From contig CAZWCX010000009.1 of NCBI GenBank assembly GCA_964632945.1, positions 1 to 64,000 on the forward strand: DNA of 64,000 bases. The letters run 5' to 3'. The stretch is from CAZWCX01 sp964632945. GTDB lineage: Bacteria > Planctomycetota > MHYJ01 > WSZJ01 > CAZWCX01. Of this stretch, positions 1 through 8,887 are shown piece by piece (position 1 is the stretch's first letter; every line of letters starts with the position of its first letter). The notes beneath the pieces are model-generated. The model did no database searches, had not been told where the DNA came from, and saw only the letters and a program-made list of their open reading frames with translations. The position numbers and the translations under genes were made by a program.

Positions 1-1241
1 TTGCCCTGGGGGGAGTAGTGAGTGCCGCGCGCGTTCCAGCAGTGGGGGTCCTTGGGGGCCTGCTGGGTGGCCTTGCGCAGCGCCCGCAGGGCGCGTCCCG
101 GGCGGCCGGCCATCTCCTGCGCTCGCGCGAGCGCCTCGTGCAGCAGGTGGCGGTCCGGGCAACGCTGAATCCCCTTGCGCAGGGCCGCCAGCGCCTTCTT
201 GGGCTCCCCGAGCTCCATCAGGAGCATGCCGAGGTTGAGCGGCCACCAGTGCTGGTCGGGGTGCTGCGCGATCTGCTGTTCGTAGAACCGTCGGCGGTCC
301 TCCGGATCGCCGACCAGGCGCAGGATCCGGCGGGTGTGAAAAGCCAGGTAGCTGCGCTCCGGGTCGATCTCCTCGCAGCGTCGCAGGGAGGCGAGCGACT
401 CCTCGAAGCGGTCGAGCTCGATCAGGATGCGCCCGCGCAGCTCGAGCGTGGAAGCCCGGCCGGGATTCGCGCGCAGGATCAGGTCCGCCTTCTCGAGCGC
501 GCGCTCGATCTCGCCGACGCAGACGAGGAGGCTGGCGACGTGCTCAGCCTCGTCGAGGTTATCGGGCGCCGCCTGCGAGCGCTCCTCCGCGGCCTGCATC
601 TCGCGCGTGCACTCCTCGGAGAGCCGCTCCGCCCGCTGCAGCGCCTCGGGCAATCCGGCCAGGATCGGGTCCTGAACCGAGGCAGCCTTGAGATGGGCAA
701 GCGCGTCGCCGTAGCGGCCCCATTGCACATACGACAGCCCGGCCTCGAAGTGGCCGCGCGCCGAAGAAGGATTGATCTCGAGAATGCGACGCGCCACCGA
801 GAGCGCGGCGTCGCCGTGGTCGAGGTCGCGATAGAGCGAGGCGAGCTCGCACAGGTAGCGCTCGTCGTCCGGGCGGATCCGGATGGCGCGCAGGAGGGCG
901 TCGCGCGCCTCGTACGGACGGGACAATTCGCGCTGCGTGCGCGCGAGGATCACCCAGCGGTCGGCGTCCCGCGGCTTTTTCCGCAGATAGGCCTTGAGGG
1001 CGCCCTCCGCCAGCGTCCGGTTCCCCAGCACCAGGTAGGTGTTGGCCAGTTCGAGGAGCACGAGCGGCCGCGCCTGCTCGCGAGCGGGCAGCTCCATGAG
1101 CCGCTGCAGCGCCGGCACGCCGTCGCCCTTGCGCAGGCTCTCCCGCACCTCGTGGAGGACGCGGGACACGCGGGCCGGGACGCGTTCGGGGCCGGGCGCG
1201 GATCCGTGCTCGGCGGCGCGCGGATGGGATACGTCGGTCAT
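1..1241 (-). CDS. TPR-repeat protein, C-terminus cut by the window edge
   Basis: Open frame on the minus strand from an ATG at 1241 to the left window edge with no stop, so at least 413 residues. It starts MTDVSHPRAAEHGSAP and carries a chain of tetratricopeptide-like helical pairs, for example around LELANTYLVLGNRTLAEGAL and ISP-type SARGHFEAGLSYVQWGRYGDAL. There is no signal peptide or membrane segment, so a cytoplasmic protein-protein scaffold is the likely role; the partner is unknown. A GGGGACG Shine-Dalgarno-like stretch lies just before the ATG, and a promoter with a perfect TATAAT lies about 35 bases upstream. The long plus-strand frame over the same bases is a GC shadow. Confidence is good that it is a TPR protein, low for any specific function. 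Confidence 0.85.
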   Translation of the reverse strand, partial: MTDVSHPRAAEHGSAPGPERVPARVSRVLHEVRESLRKGDGVPALQRLMELPAREQARPLVLLELANTYLVLGNRTLAEGALKAYLRKKPRDADRWVILARTQRELSRPYEARDALLRAIRIRPDDERYLCELASLYRDLDHGDAALSVARRILEINPSSARGHFEAGLSYVQWGRYGDALAHLKAASVQDPILAGLPEALQRAERLSEECTREMQAAEERSQAAPDNLDEAEHVASLLVCVGEIERALEKADLILRANPGRASTLELRGRILIELDRFEESLASLRRCEEIDPERSYLAFHTRRILRLVGDPEDRRRFYEQQIAQHPDQHWWPLNLGMLLMELGEPKKALAALRKGIQRCPDRHLLHEALARAQEMAGRPGRALRALRKATQQAPKDPHCWNARGTHYSPQG

Positions 1242-1272
1242 CTCGTCCCCTGAATTCGTGGCGACGGATACC

Positions 1273-1300
1273 ATTATAGACCGATCCCCGGGGTGTACAA
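1273..1300 (-). promoter_or_regulatory. Predicted promoter of the TPR gene
   Basis: On the minus strand TTGTAC (1295-1300) is followed after 16 bases by a perfect TATAAT (1273-1278). The expected start of transcription leaves a leader of about 25 bases before the ATG at 1241. The -10 box is strong and the -35 box weak. Confidence 0.5.
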
Positions 1301-1337
1301 GAGCCGGTGATGGGGGGCGGACCGGCGCAGGGCTCCG

Positions 1338-2270
1338 CTACGGCTCCGGGCGCGCGAGCAGGGCCGCGCGATCGGCGCGAATCTGGGCGATCAGCGCGTC
1401 CGGGCCGGCGAAGGCTCGCTCCTCGCGGATCTTGAACCGGAAGGCCACCTCGAGTTCCCGGCCGTAAAGGTCGCCGTCGAATCCGAGCACATGGCACTCC
1501 GGCACCGTCACCGGCGTCCCGCCCGAGGAGAAGGTCGGCCGGGTGCCGATGTTGGTGAGTACGTCGTGGGTCCGCCCGTCGATCTCCGTGCGGCACGCCC
1601 ATACGCCGTTGGGCGGAAGGATCACGCCGGGGAGGTCGAGGTTCGCGGTGGGAAACCCGAGCCGCCGGCCGCGCTGGTCCCCCTTGACCACCGTCCCGAA
1701 GAGCGAATAGGGACGGCCGAGCATCGCCGCCGCCCCCTCGAGGTCGCCCGCTTCCACGGCCTTGCGGATCGCCGTGCTCGAGATCGTGCCCGCGGACGTC
1801 TCCACCGGCGCCAACTCCCGCACCTCGACCCCAGAGCGCGGCCCCCAGGCCCGGAGCCGGTCGAGCGTCCCCTCGCGACCGCTGCCGAACGTCGCCCCGG
1901 CGCCGAGCAGAATTCCGCGCACGCCCATCCGGCCCACGAGCCGCTCGCGGAAGAACGTCTCCGCCGGCGTGGCGGCGAAATCCAGGTCGAAGCGCAGCAC
2001 CAGGCAGGCGGCGATGCCGTGCCGGCCGAGCAGCCGCAGCCGGTGCGCCAGCGAGGTCAGGTACGGGACGCGTCGCCCCTCGAGCACCTCGCGGGGGTGG
2101 TCGGTAAAGGTGATCGCCGCGGGCAGCCCGTCCCGCTCCCGCGCCCACTCGACCAGCGCGCGCAAGATCGCCTGGTGGCCCAGGTGCACGCCGTCGAAGA
2201 TCCCCCAGGTGACGTACGGCCGACGCGCCCCGAACCCGGCGAGATCCTCGAACCGGGTGTAGGTTTCCAT
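1338..2270 (-). CDS. ribF: Bifunctional riboflavin kinase / FAD synthetase RibF
   Basis: Converts riboflavin to FMN and then FAD in the cytoplasm. The 310-residue length fits the family. The N-terminal nucleotidyltransferase domain shows the GIFDGVHLGHQ motif near residue 23 and the SSTAIRK motif near residue 160. The C-terminal flavokinase domain shows GFPTANL and NIGTRPTF, and ends with the usual REERAFAGPDALIAQI helix. The start METYTRF at 2270 is chosen because it lies two bases after the def stop; a longer frame running upstream would overlap def almost entirely. ribF and def thus form a tight two-gene unit, probably cotranscribed from the promoter ahead of def. Confidence 0.95.
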   Translation of the reverse strand: METYTRFEDLAGFGARRPYVTWGIFDGVHLGHQAILRALVEWARERDGLPAAITFTDHPREVLEGRRVPYLTSLAHRLRLLGRHGIAACLVLRFDLDFAATPAETFFRERLVGRMGVRGILLGAGATFGSGREGTLDRLRAWGPRSGVEVRELAPVETSAGTISSTAIRKAVEAGDLEGAAAMLGRPYSLFGTVVKGDQRGRRLGFPTANLDLPGVILPPNGVWACRTEIDGRTHDVLTNIGTRPTFSSGGTPVTVPECHVLGFDGDLYGRELEVAFRFKIREERAFAGPDALIAQIRADRAALLARPEP

Positions 2271-2272
2271 CG

Positions 2273-2824
2273 CTACCTTCGCGCGCGCGCCTTTCCCTTG
2301 CCCGTGCGGGCCTGCTCCGGGTGCTGCTCTGCCCACTCCCGCTCCATCTCGCGCAGCGAGCGCGAGTTCGTCTGCTTCTCGGCCGGACTCATCCGCTTGG
2401 TGAACAGCACCCCGTCCAGGTGGTCGGCTTCGTGCAGGATCACCCGGGCCTCGAGCCCCTCGGCCTCCCGCTCTTCCGTCTTCCCGTCCAGGTCGGTCGC
2501 GCGATAGCGGATCCAGTCGGCGCGGAAAATCTTCGCATAGATGCCCGGAAAGCTGAGGCACCCCTCTTCACCCAGCGATCCCCCTCGGGTCTCGAGGATC
2601 TCCGGATTGATCAGGGCCCGGTCCACTCCCCCCTCCTTGGCGCCCAGATTCATCACGAATACCCGGAATCCGTACCCCACCTGAGGGCCGGCCAGGCCGA
2701 TGCCGCGCTTTTCGTGCATGAGCTCGAACATTCGGGTCACCGCCTGGACCACGCTCTCGTCGATCGCGGGGATCGGCCGGGCCCGTTCGGTCAGAATCGG
2801 GTCCGGATAGTAACGCAATTCCAT
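2273..2824 (-). CDS. def: Peptide deformylase
   Basis: Removes the formyl group from the N-terminal methionine of new proteins. The 183-residue protein has all three family motifs: GLAGPQVG near residue 44 (the usual form is GLAAPQVG), EGCLS near residue 87 whose Cys binds the metal, and HEADH near residue 130 with the two His ligands and catalytic Glu. The C-terminal tail is rich in Lys and Arg. A GGAGG ribosome-binding site lies 9 bases before the ATG. The stop codon is two bases from the ribF start. It is divergent from the plus-strand TPR-rpsT unit. Confidence 0.96.
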   Translation of the reverse strand: MELRYYPDPILTERARPIPAIDESVVQAVTRMFELMHEKRGIGLAGPQVGYGFRVFVMNLGAKEGGVDRALINPEILETRGGSLGEEGCLSFPGIYAKIFRADWIRYRATDLDGKTEEREAEGLEARVILHEADHLDGVLFTKRMSPAEKQTNSRSLREMEREWAEQHPEQARTGKGKARARR

Positions 2825-2862
2825 TCTGCGGCGCCTCCGGGTATGATGGGACGTGCGGCGTC

Positions 2863-2890
2863 ATGGTAGCAGATGCCCCAGGGAGCGCAA
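2863..2890 (-). promoter_or_regulatory. Predicted promoter of def-ribF
   Basis: Minus strand TTGCGC (2885-2890), 16-base spacer, TACCAT (2863-2868). The same TTGCGC plus TACCAT pair occurs ahead of the DinG-type gene near 47.4 kb. The leader to the def ATG is about 30 bases. Confidence 0.45.
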
Positions 2891-2903
2891 ATCGAAATAT
2901 GTA

Positions 2904-2930
2904 TTGACACTCCAACCGGGGGAGTGCTAT
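2904..2930 (+). promoter_or_regulatory. CIRCE-like inverted repeat (possible HrcA operator)
   Basis: TTGACACTC (2904-2912), a 9-base spacer, then GAGTGCTAT (2922-2930). The CIRCE operator bound by the heat-shock repressor HrcA is TTAGCACTC-N9-GAGTGCTAA; the left arm matches 7 of 9 and the right arm 8 of 9, with exactly the right spacer. The left arm also contains TTGACA, which could serve as a -35 box with a weak -10 at 2928-2933. It lies 50 bases ahead of the TPR gene that precedes rpsT. Confidence 0.5.
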
Positions 2931-2979
2931 CGAAGTCGCTACCCTTGAGCAGGATACAGCGAGAGAGGGAGACAGCGGT

Positions 2980-4353
2980 ATGGCCGAAGTGGACAAGCTC
3001 TTTGCCAAGGGCAAGGAAGCCTTCGAGAAGAAGAACTACGACTACGGGATCGATCTGTTCAAGCAGATCCTCTCGATCGATCCGGACCACGTCCAGGCGC
3101 GGCAAGCCCTTCGGGCGACTTGTCTTAAGAAGTGCCAGGACCACGGTTTCCCGAGCGCCGGATCGGCCGCGATCAAGGGCCTGGGCTCCCGCTTCGGGGC
3201 CATGCTTGGCGGCATCACCAAGAACTACAACAAGAAGATCGACTCCCTGCAGGACCTCCTCTGCAACGACCCGAACAACGCGAAGGTACGGGTCCAGCTG
3301 GGCGAGGCGCTGAAGGAGTCGGGGCACCTGACCGGCGCGATCGTGGAGCTCGAGGCGGCGATCTCGCTCGACACCAACAATGCGGTGTGCGCCCGGATCC
3401 TCGGCGACTGCTACCGCGAGAAGGGCGACATCAAGAAAGCGGTCGAATACTACAACATCGTGACGCGCGTGATGCCGGAAGACCGGCATGCCGCCGGCGC
3501 GCTCAAGGACCTCCTGGCCATGGGCTCGATGAAGGAGGGCTGGGACGACGCCAAGAGTTCGCGCGACATGATCAAGGACAAGGACAAGGCCAAGGAGCTG
3601 GCCGAGAGCCACAAGGTCTACAAGACCGACGAGGAGCTCGACAGCGAATTGACCGCGCTCCAGGAGAAGATCGACGCCGACCCGGAAAACCCGCAGATGG
3701 CCAAGCAGTGGGTCAAGATCGGCGACATCCACATGCGCAAGGCCGCCTTCGAGGAAGCCTCCTCGGCGTACGAGCGCGCACGCGAGCTCGACCCGAACGA
3801 CGCCCGGATCAAGATGAAAATCGGCGACGTGAAGGTGAAGGAGTTCGAGATTCAGCTGTCCGAGCTCGGGAAGACCCTCAAGGAGGACCCGGAGAACGAG
3901 GAGCTCAAGAAGGAATACCAGGCGCTGCGCATGGAGAAGCTGAAGTTCCAGATCGGCGAGTGGCGGCAGCGCGTCAAGGATCACCCGACGGAACTCGGGC
4001 TGCGCTATGACCTCGGGACGTTCCTGCGGGACGCCGGGGAAGTGGACGCCGCGATCCAGGAATTCCAGCAGACCGTCAAGGATCCCAAGCGCAAGCTGGA
4101 ATCGCTGGACGCGCTGGGGCAGTGCTTCTACAAGAAGAAGATGTACGAACTGGCGGCGGGGCAGTTCAGCAAGGCGATCGAGGCGACGACCTCGTCCGAC
4201 CGCGAGAAGGCCCTCCGCTATTGGCTGGGCAAGTCCTACCAGCAGGGCAAGGACATTCCGAAGGCGCTGGAGCAGTACAAGAAGATCCTCGAGATCGACT
4301 ACAGCTACAAGGATGTCGCCAAGCTGGTGGAAACGTTGGATGGAGGAGAGTAA
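2980..4353 (+). CDS. TPR-repeat protein upstream of rpsT
   Basis: A 457-residue soluble protein made almost wholly of tetratricopeptide repeats. Recognisable units include one at the N-terminus (GKEAFEKKNYDYGIDLFKQI), units near residues 110-160 and a C-terminal series ending in KALEQYKKILEIDYSYKD. A long charged helical stretch rich in Lys and Glu near residues 270-320 looks like a coiled coil. No signal peptide. It probably acts as an assembly or docking factor. It ends six bases before rpsT, so the two genes are probably cotranscribed, and a CIRCE-like operator lies upstream, hinting at heat-shock control. A purine-rich GGGAGA precedes the ATG. The family of the full protein is not recognised. 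Confidence 0.88.
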   Translation: MAEVDKLFAKGKEAFEKKNYDYGIDLFKQILSIDPDHVQARQALRATCLKKCQDHGFPSAGSAAIKGLGSRFGAMLGGITKNYNKKIDSLQDLLCNDPNNAKVRVQLGEALKESGHLTGAIVELEAAISLDTNNAVCARILGDCYREKGDIKKAVEYYNIVTRVMPEDRHAAGALKDLLAMGSMKEGWDDAKSSRDMIKDKDKAKELAESHKVYKTDEELDSELTALQEKIDADPENPQMAKQWVKIGDIHMRKAAFEEASSAYERARELDPNDARIKMKIGDVKVKEFEIQLSELGKTLKEDPENEELKKEYQALRMEKLKFQIGEWRQRVKDHPTELGLRYDLGTFLRDAGEVDAAIQEFQQTVKDPKRKLESLDALGQCFYKKKMYELAAGQFSKAIEATTSSDREKALRYWLGKSYQQGKDIPKALEQYKKILEIDYSYKDVAKLVETLDGGE

Positions 4354-4359
4354 CCCGAC

Positions 4360-4626
4360 ATGGCTCATTCGTTGTCCGCGCAGAAGCGCGTCCGGCAGGC
4401 GGCCAAGCGCCGCAGGCAGAACAAGCACTACAAGACGGTGGTGAAGACCACCCTGAAGAACGCGACCACGCCCAAGGACGGGAAGCTCGATCCGGAAGCG
4501 CTCCGCGCCGCGTGCCGCGTGGTGGACAAGGCGGCGGCCAAGGGCCTGCTTCATCCGAACACGGCGGCCCGCCGCAAGTCCCGGTTGATGCGGATGGCGG
4601 CCCCCGCCAAGCCCGCCGCCAAGTAA
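4360..4626 (+). CDS. rpsT: 30S ribosomal protein S20
   Basis: An 88-residue, highly basic protein beginning MAHSLSAQKRVRQAAKRR, the classic S20 N-terminus, with the typical LHPNTAARRKSRL segment near residues 62-75 that contacts 16S rRNA. S20 binds the 5' domain of 16S rRNA early in small-subunit assembly. The C-terminal AAPAKPAAK tail is a common extension. It starts six bases after the TPR gene, and the MoxR gene begins 33 bases after its stop. Confidence 0.97.
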   Translation: MAHSLSAQKRVRQAAKRRRQNKHYKTVVKTTLKNATTPKDGKLDPEALRAACRVVDKAAAKGLLHPNTAARRKSRLMRMAAPAKPAAK

Positions 4627-4659
4627 GCGTGACCGTCGGGGGTCGCGCGGTGGAGGCAC

Positions 4660-5673
4660 GTGCCCCCGCCGCGAACCCCCGATCCCGTCCTCCCGCCCGA
4701 GTCGACGCGTCCTATGACCCCACAGGAAGTCCATCAGGCGGTCGAGCGGCTTCGGAACAACATCGCCGCCGTGATCATCGGCAAGGACGCCGTGATCCAT
4801 CGCGCCCTCGTGGCCCTGTTCGCCCGCGGCCACCTCCTCATCGAGGACGTGCCGGGGGTGGGGAAGACCGTTCTCGCCCGCACGCTGGCCCGTTCGCTCC
4901 AGGCAGGGTACAAGCGGGTCCAGTTCACGCCCGACCTGCTCCCGTCCGACATCACCGGCGGTTCGGTCTTCAATCAGAAGGAGATGAAGTTCGAGTTCCA
5001 CCCGGGACCGGTCTTCACCCAGATCCTCCTGGCCGACGAGATCAACCGCGCCACTCCGCGCACCCAGTCGAGCCTGCTCGAGGCGATGGAAGAGCGGCAG
5101 GTGAGCGTGGACGGGACTTCGCACCGCCTGGCCGAGCTCTTCTTCGTCATGGCGACGGAGAACCCGGTCGAACTCCAGGGGACCTACCCGCTCCCGGAAG
5201 CCCAGCTCGACCGGTTCATGATGCGCGTGACGCTCGGATACCCCGGCCTGGAGCAGGAGGTGGCCATCCTCGACAGCCAGACCAAGGGGCATCCGCTGCA
5301 GAGCGTGTCGCCGGTCATGTCGGTGGAGCAGGTGCAGGCGATCCAGGAAATGGTGGGAAACGTCCTGGTGCATACGCCGATCCGCCGGTACATCACGCAG
5401 ATCGTGGCGGAAACGCGCAAGCACGACCACGTCCTCCTCGGCGTTTCGCCGCGCGGCTCGATCGCGCTCATGAAGGCGTCGCAGACGCAGGCGCTGCTCG
5501 AGGGGAAGGCGTTCGTCACCCCCGAGCACGTGAAGGAGATGGCGAAGGAAGTGCTGGCGCACCGGCTCCTGGTGCGGCCGCAATCGCGCCTGAAGGGGGT
5601 CAAGGCCGGCGAGATCATCGAAGAGATCCTGCGCGCGGTCGAAGTCCCCACGCAATACGAAGGCGAGGAGTAG
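4660..5673 (+). CDS. MoxR-family AAA+ ATPase
   Basis: A 337-residue MoxR-type ATPase, usually a chaperone-like partner of vWA-domain proteins. Visible motifs: Walker A GVGKT inside EDVPGVGKT, Walker B LLADEIN, sensor I ATENP and the arginine-finger region PEAQLDRFMMR. The C-terminal lid ends in GEIIEEILRAVEVP, as in typical MoxR proteins. The start is uncertain: GTG at 4660 has a GGAGG only three bases upstream, while ATG at 4714 (MTPQEV) matches the usual family N-terminus but lacks a good ribosome-binding site. No vWA or DUF58 gene follows in this window; the next gene encodes a lipoprotein of unknown function. Confidence 0.93.
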   Translation: MPPPRTPDPVLPPESTRPMTPQEVHQAVERLRNNIAAVIIGKDAVIHRALVALFARGHLLIEDVPGVGKTVLARTLARSLQAGYKRVQFTPDLLPSDITGGSVFNQKEMKFEFHPGPVFTQILLADEINRATPRTQSSLLEAMEERQVSVDGTSHRLAELFFVMATENPVELQGTYPLPEAQLDRFMMRVTLGYPGLEQEVAILDSQTKGHPLQSVSPVMSVEQVQAIQEMVGNVLVHTPIRRYITQIVAETRKHDHVLLGVSPRGSIALMKASQTQALLEGKAFVTPEHVKEMAKEVLAHRLLVRPQSRLKGVKAGEIIEEILRAVEVPTQYEGEE

Positions 5674-5684
5674 GGGGAGCGCGC

Positions 5685-6737
5685 ATGCGCGGTCCCGGGC
5701 GGCGCGCGGCCGCGGGGTGGATCCTCGCCGTCGCGATGGTCGGCGCGACCGGTTGCGGTGCGTTCGGCGGCGGAACCCCGACCCCGCCGGCCTCCGCGGG
5801 TCCGACCGACACGGGGCGGCCCGCCGCGAGCGCCGGAACCGACCAACCCGCCCGCCCCGGACCGGTCGCACCCGCGGGCGCCGCCGCGCCGGCCGAACCA
5901 GGCAACCGGCGACCTTCCGCCGCCCTCGCGGTCCTCCAGGGCCCGCCCGTCAGCGCCGCGGAAACCTCCCAATTCATCGCCGGACTCCTCACCGTGCCGA
6001 TGGAACACCGGGTGCGCATGGCCGACACCCTCTACCGGTGCGGCTTCGCCGACACCCTGCTCCCGCCCCACCTCTGGATCTACGCCCACCGGGTCACGGG
6101 ACGCGACATGGACTCCGGCATCCTGAGCGAGATGGGCTTCGGCTTTCATCTCGTCTACACGCATTTCGCCGAACCGGTGCTTTTCTGGTTGATCGAGGAA
6201 TTGAACCACGGGACCGCCTACCACAAGTTGGAACTCGACTTCTTCCTGCAGTACGTGACCCTGCGCTTCGAGGACGTCCCGCTCGAGCGCTTCCGCGACA
6301 AGGGCTGGGTCTCCCGGCGCGCCAACGACTGGCTGCGCTGGCTCGCCGAGCACGAGCACGAGGGGCGCATGACCTGGGCGCTGACCGCACTCCGCGACCG
6401 TCCGGATCGGCACCCGGAACGGATCTTCAAGGTGCTCGAGGACGTGACCGCCGAGAAGCCGTACCCGGGGAATGTCGACGCGCAGGACGCGGCGGACGTC
6501 GCGAAGCGCCGCGACTGGTGGCTTGCCTGGTGGGCGGCGAACCGGGACTACGTGTACTGGTTCGAGGACGAGATGGGGTCGGTGCTGGAGTCGTATCCGG
6601 TCTGGTGGAATTCCGAGCGCGGCAAGGCGGAGCGCGCGCGCGGACTCTTTCGGATCGACGCCGCCGCCCGCTCGGCGCGCACCCCCTCGATCGAGTACCG
6701 GCGCGCCCACCCGTGGCCGCACGTGCCGCGCCGCTGA
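5685..6737 (+). CDS. Predicted lipoprotein of unknown function
   Basis: A 350-residue protein with a basic start (MRGPGRRAAAG), a hydrophobic stretch and a lipobox-like ATGC near residue 25, followed by an unstructured Pro/Ala/Gly-rich linker to about residue 90. The mature domain is rich in Trp and acidic residues (DWWLAWWAANRDYVYWFEDE). I do not recognise the family. It starts 11 bases after the MoxR gene and has a GGGGGAG ribosome-binding site, so it may be cotranscribed. The start at 5685 is chosen because the frame upstream is a shadow of the TPR, rpsT and MoxR genes. Confidence 0.75.
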   Translation: MRGPGRRAAAGWILAVAMVGATGCGAFGGGTPTPPASAGPTDTGRPAASAGTDQPARPGPVAPAGAAAPAEPGNRRPSAALAVLQGPPVSAAETSQFIAGLLTVPMEHRVRMADTLYRCGFADTLLPPHLWIYAHRVTGRDMDSGILSEMGFGFHLVYTHFAEPVLFWLIEELNHGTAYHKLELDFFLQYVTLRFEDVPLERFRDKGWVSRRANDWLRWLAEHEHEGRMTWALTALRDRPDRHPERIFKVLEDVTAEKPYPGNVDAQDAADVAKRRDWWLAWWAANRDYVYWFEDEMGSVLESYPVWWNSERGKAERARGLFRIDAAARSARTPSIEYRRAHPWPHVPRR

Positions 6738-6854
6738 GGGGGAGGGTCCGCCCCGCGGAACCTCCCGGAGGAAACCCCGGCGGCGCCCCCCGGAAGCCGA
6801 CCCGGGGCGTCGAACCGCCGGCCCCATGGGATCCGGATCCCCCCGGAGAACGGC

Positions 6855-7775
6855 ATGCCCGAACTGCCCGACGTGGCCGTGTACGTCGAAGCGCTCGCCC
6901 GGCGCGTCGTCGGGCAGCGGCTCGAGCGGGTCCGGGTGACGAGCCCGTTTCTCCTGCGCACCTTCGACCCGCCGCTCGCAGCCGCGCACGGACTCCGCGT
7001 CCGGGAGGTGGGCCGCATGGGCAAACGCATCCGGTTCGCGCTGGAGGAGGACCTGTCCCTGGTGCTCCACCTGATGATCGCCGGTCGCCTGCAGTGGGAG
7101 GACGCGGGCGCGCGCGTGCCGGCGAAGATCGGCCTGGCCGCATTCGATTTCGCGTCGGGCACCCTGACCCTGACGGAGGCGAGCTCGAAGAAGCGCGCCG
7201 CCCTGCATGTCGTCCGGGGCGGGGCGGCCCTCGCGGCGCTCGATCCGGGCGGCCTCGAGGTGATGGACGCGGACCTCGCGGCCTTTCGCGCCGCCCTCCT
7301 GCGCGAGAACCACACGCTCAAGCGCGTGCTCACCGATCCGCGCGTCTTCAGCGGCATCGGCAACGCGTACTCGGACGAGATCCTGCACCGCGCCCGCCTT
7401 TCCCCGGTCCGGCAGACCGGACGGATGGACGAAGAGGAAGTCGCGCGGTTGTACGAGGCGGTGCGCGCGGTGCTGACCGAATGGACCGAGCGGATCCGCA
7501 CCGCGACCGGGGACGGTTTCCCGGTCAAGGTCACCGCATTCCGTCCGGGGATGGCCGTGCACGGACGCTACCGGAAGCCCTGTCCGGTCTGCGGTGCGTC
7601 CGTGCAGAGGATCGTCTATGCTGAGAATGAGACGAACTACTGTCCGCGCTGCCAGACCGGGGGCCGGATGCTGGCCGACCGCTCCTTGTCGCGGCTCCTG
7701 AAGACCGACTGGCCACGCTCGCTCGACGAGTGGGAGGAGCGGGAGGCGCAACGCAAAGGCGCGGGCGGACCCTGA
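6855..7775 (+). CDS. Fpg/Nei-family DNA glycosylase
   Basis: A base-excision repair enzyme of 306 residues that removes oxidised bases and nicks the abasic site. The protein begins MPELPD: Pro2 is the catalytic nucleophile and Glu3 the second catalytic residue after Met removal. The conserved Lys lies in GRMGKRIRF near residue 57. The helix-two-turn-helix is visible at RVFSGIGNAYSDEIL, and the C-terminal zinc finger has CPVC and CPRC separated by 16 residues. The N-terminus (MPELPDVAVYVEAL) differs from the MutM form MPELPEVE, so substrate preference (8-oxoG or oxidised pyrimidines) cannot be given. Confidence 0.92.
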   Translation: MPELPDVAVYVEALARRVVGQRLERVRVTSPFLLRTFDPPLAAAHGLRVREVGRMGKRIRFALEEDLSLVLHLMIAGRLQWEDAGARVPAKIGLAAFDFASGTLTLTEASSKKRAALHVVRGGAALAALDPGGLEVMDADLAAFRAALLRENHTLKRVLTDPRVFSGIGNAYSDEILHRARLSPVRQTGRMDEEEVARLYEAVRAVLTEWTERIRTATGDGFPVKVTAFRPGMAVHGRYRKPCPVCGASVQRIVYAENETNYCPRCQTGGRMLADRSLSRLLKTDWPRSLDEWEEREAQRKGAGGP

Positions 7776-7834
7776 CCGGACGGCCGATTCGATGTCCGGC
7801 GCCGACGGCGGCGCCGCTGGGGGGGAGGTGCGGG

Positions 7835-8887
7835 ATGTCCTCGTCGTTCCTGCTGTACGGGGCCAACGGCTACACCGGGGCGCTGATCGCGCGCGAGGCG
7901 GTGAAACGCGGGATGCGACCGCTGCTTGCGGGCCGCAACGCGGAGGCGGTGGGAGCGCTGGCGCGCGAGCTGTCGCTCGAGTCCCGGGCCTTCTCCCTCG
8001 ATGATTCCGCGGCCCTGGATGCGGCGCTGCGGGCGGTCCCGTTCGTCCTCCACGCCGCCGGACCGTTCGCCCATACCTACCGCGCCATGGTGGACGCCTG
8101 TCTGCGCACCGGCCGGCACTACGTCGACATCACCGGCGAAGTCGAGGTGTTCGAGGGCTGCGCCGCGCGCGACGCGGAGGCCCGAGCGGCCGGCGTCCTC
8201 CTTTTGCCGGGGGGAGGATTCGACGTCGTGCCGTCCGACTGCCTCGCCGCGCACCTCCATCGCCGGATGCCCGCGGCGGTCCGGCTCGCCCTCGGCTTCG
8301 AGGCCGCGGGATCGATGTCACGCGGCACGGCGACGACGGTGGTCGAGAACCTGCCCCGCGGAGGCTGGATCCGCTCGGGTGGGACGCTGAAGCCCGTGCC
8401 TGCGGCCTGGAGCACGCGCACGATCGACTTCGGCGCCGGCCCGCGCACCGCGGTCACGATCCCCTGGGGCGACCTGTCCACCGCGTGGCACTCCACCGGC
8501 ATCCCCGCGATCGAAGTCTACCTGGCCGTCTCCCGCGGCCAGCGTCGCGCGATGGTGGCCAGCCGCTGGTTCACCTGGCTGCTCGGCACGGGACCGGTCC
8601 AATCGTACCTGAAAAGCCGCATCCGCAGCGGTCCCGCGGGCCCCTCGGAAGAGGCGCGCGCGCGCGGCGAGAGCCTCCTCTGGGGCGAGGTCGCGGATGC
8701 GGAAGGCCGGACGGCCGTCTCCCGGCTCCGCACGCCGGAGGGGTACACGCTCACGGCCTTGACGGCGGCGGCGATCGCGGAGAGAATCGTATCGGGAAAG
8801 GCGCCGCCGGGGTTTCAGACCCCGTCCCGCGCGTACGGCGCGGACTTCATCCTGGAGATCCCCGGATGCCGGCGGACGGACGCATGA
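7835..8887 (+). CDS. Saccharopine dehydrogenase-like / trans-acting enoyl reductase family protein
   Basis: A 350-residue NAD(P)-binding protein. The N-terminal Rossmann motif YGANGYTG near residue 8 and the AGPFAHTYRAMVDACLRTGRHYVDITGE segment near residues 75-105 are typical of the saccharopine dehydrogenase-like reductases (the family of mycobacterial trans-acting enoyl reductases and of many uncharacterised proteins). The substrate cannot be told. ATG at 7835 is chosen for its GGGGGAGG ribosome-binding site; the longer frame would run into the glycosylase gene. No membrane segment is obvious. Confidence 0.85.
   Translation: MSSSFLLYGANGYTGALIAREAVKRGMRPLLAGRNAEAVGALARELSLESRAFSLDDSAALDAALRAVPFVLHAAGPFAHTYRAMVDACLRTGRHYVDITGEVEVFEGCAARDAEARAAGVLLLPGGGFDVVPSDCLAAHLHRRMPAAVRLALGFEAAGSMSRGTATTVVENLPRGGWIRSGGTLKPVPAAWSTRTIDFGAGPRTAVTIPWGDLSTAWHSTGIPAIEVYLAVSRGQRRAMVASRWFTWLLGTGPVQSYLKSRIRSGPAGPSEEARARGESLLWGEVADAEGRTAVSRLRTPEGYTLTALTAAAIAERIVSGKAPPGFQTPSRAYGADFILEIPGCRRTDA

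Noticed and set aside
2791..5871. 1026-residue open frame on the minus strand opposite the TPR, rpsT and MoxR genes
   Set aside because: It is the reverse shadow of three well-supported genes with clear family motifs; its own composition is Arg/Leu/His-rich with no domain.
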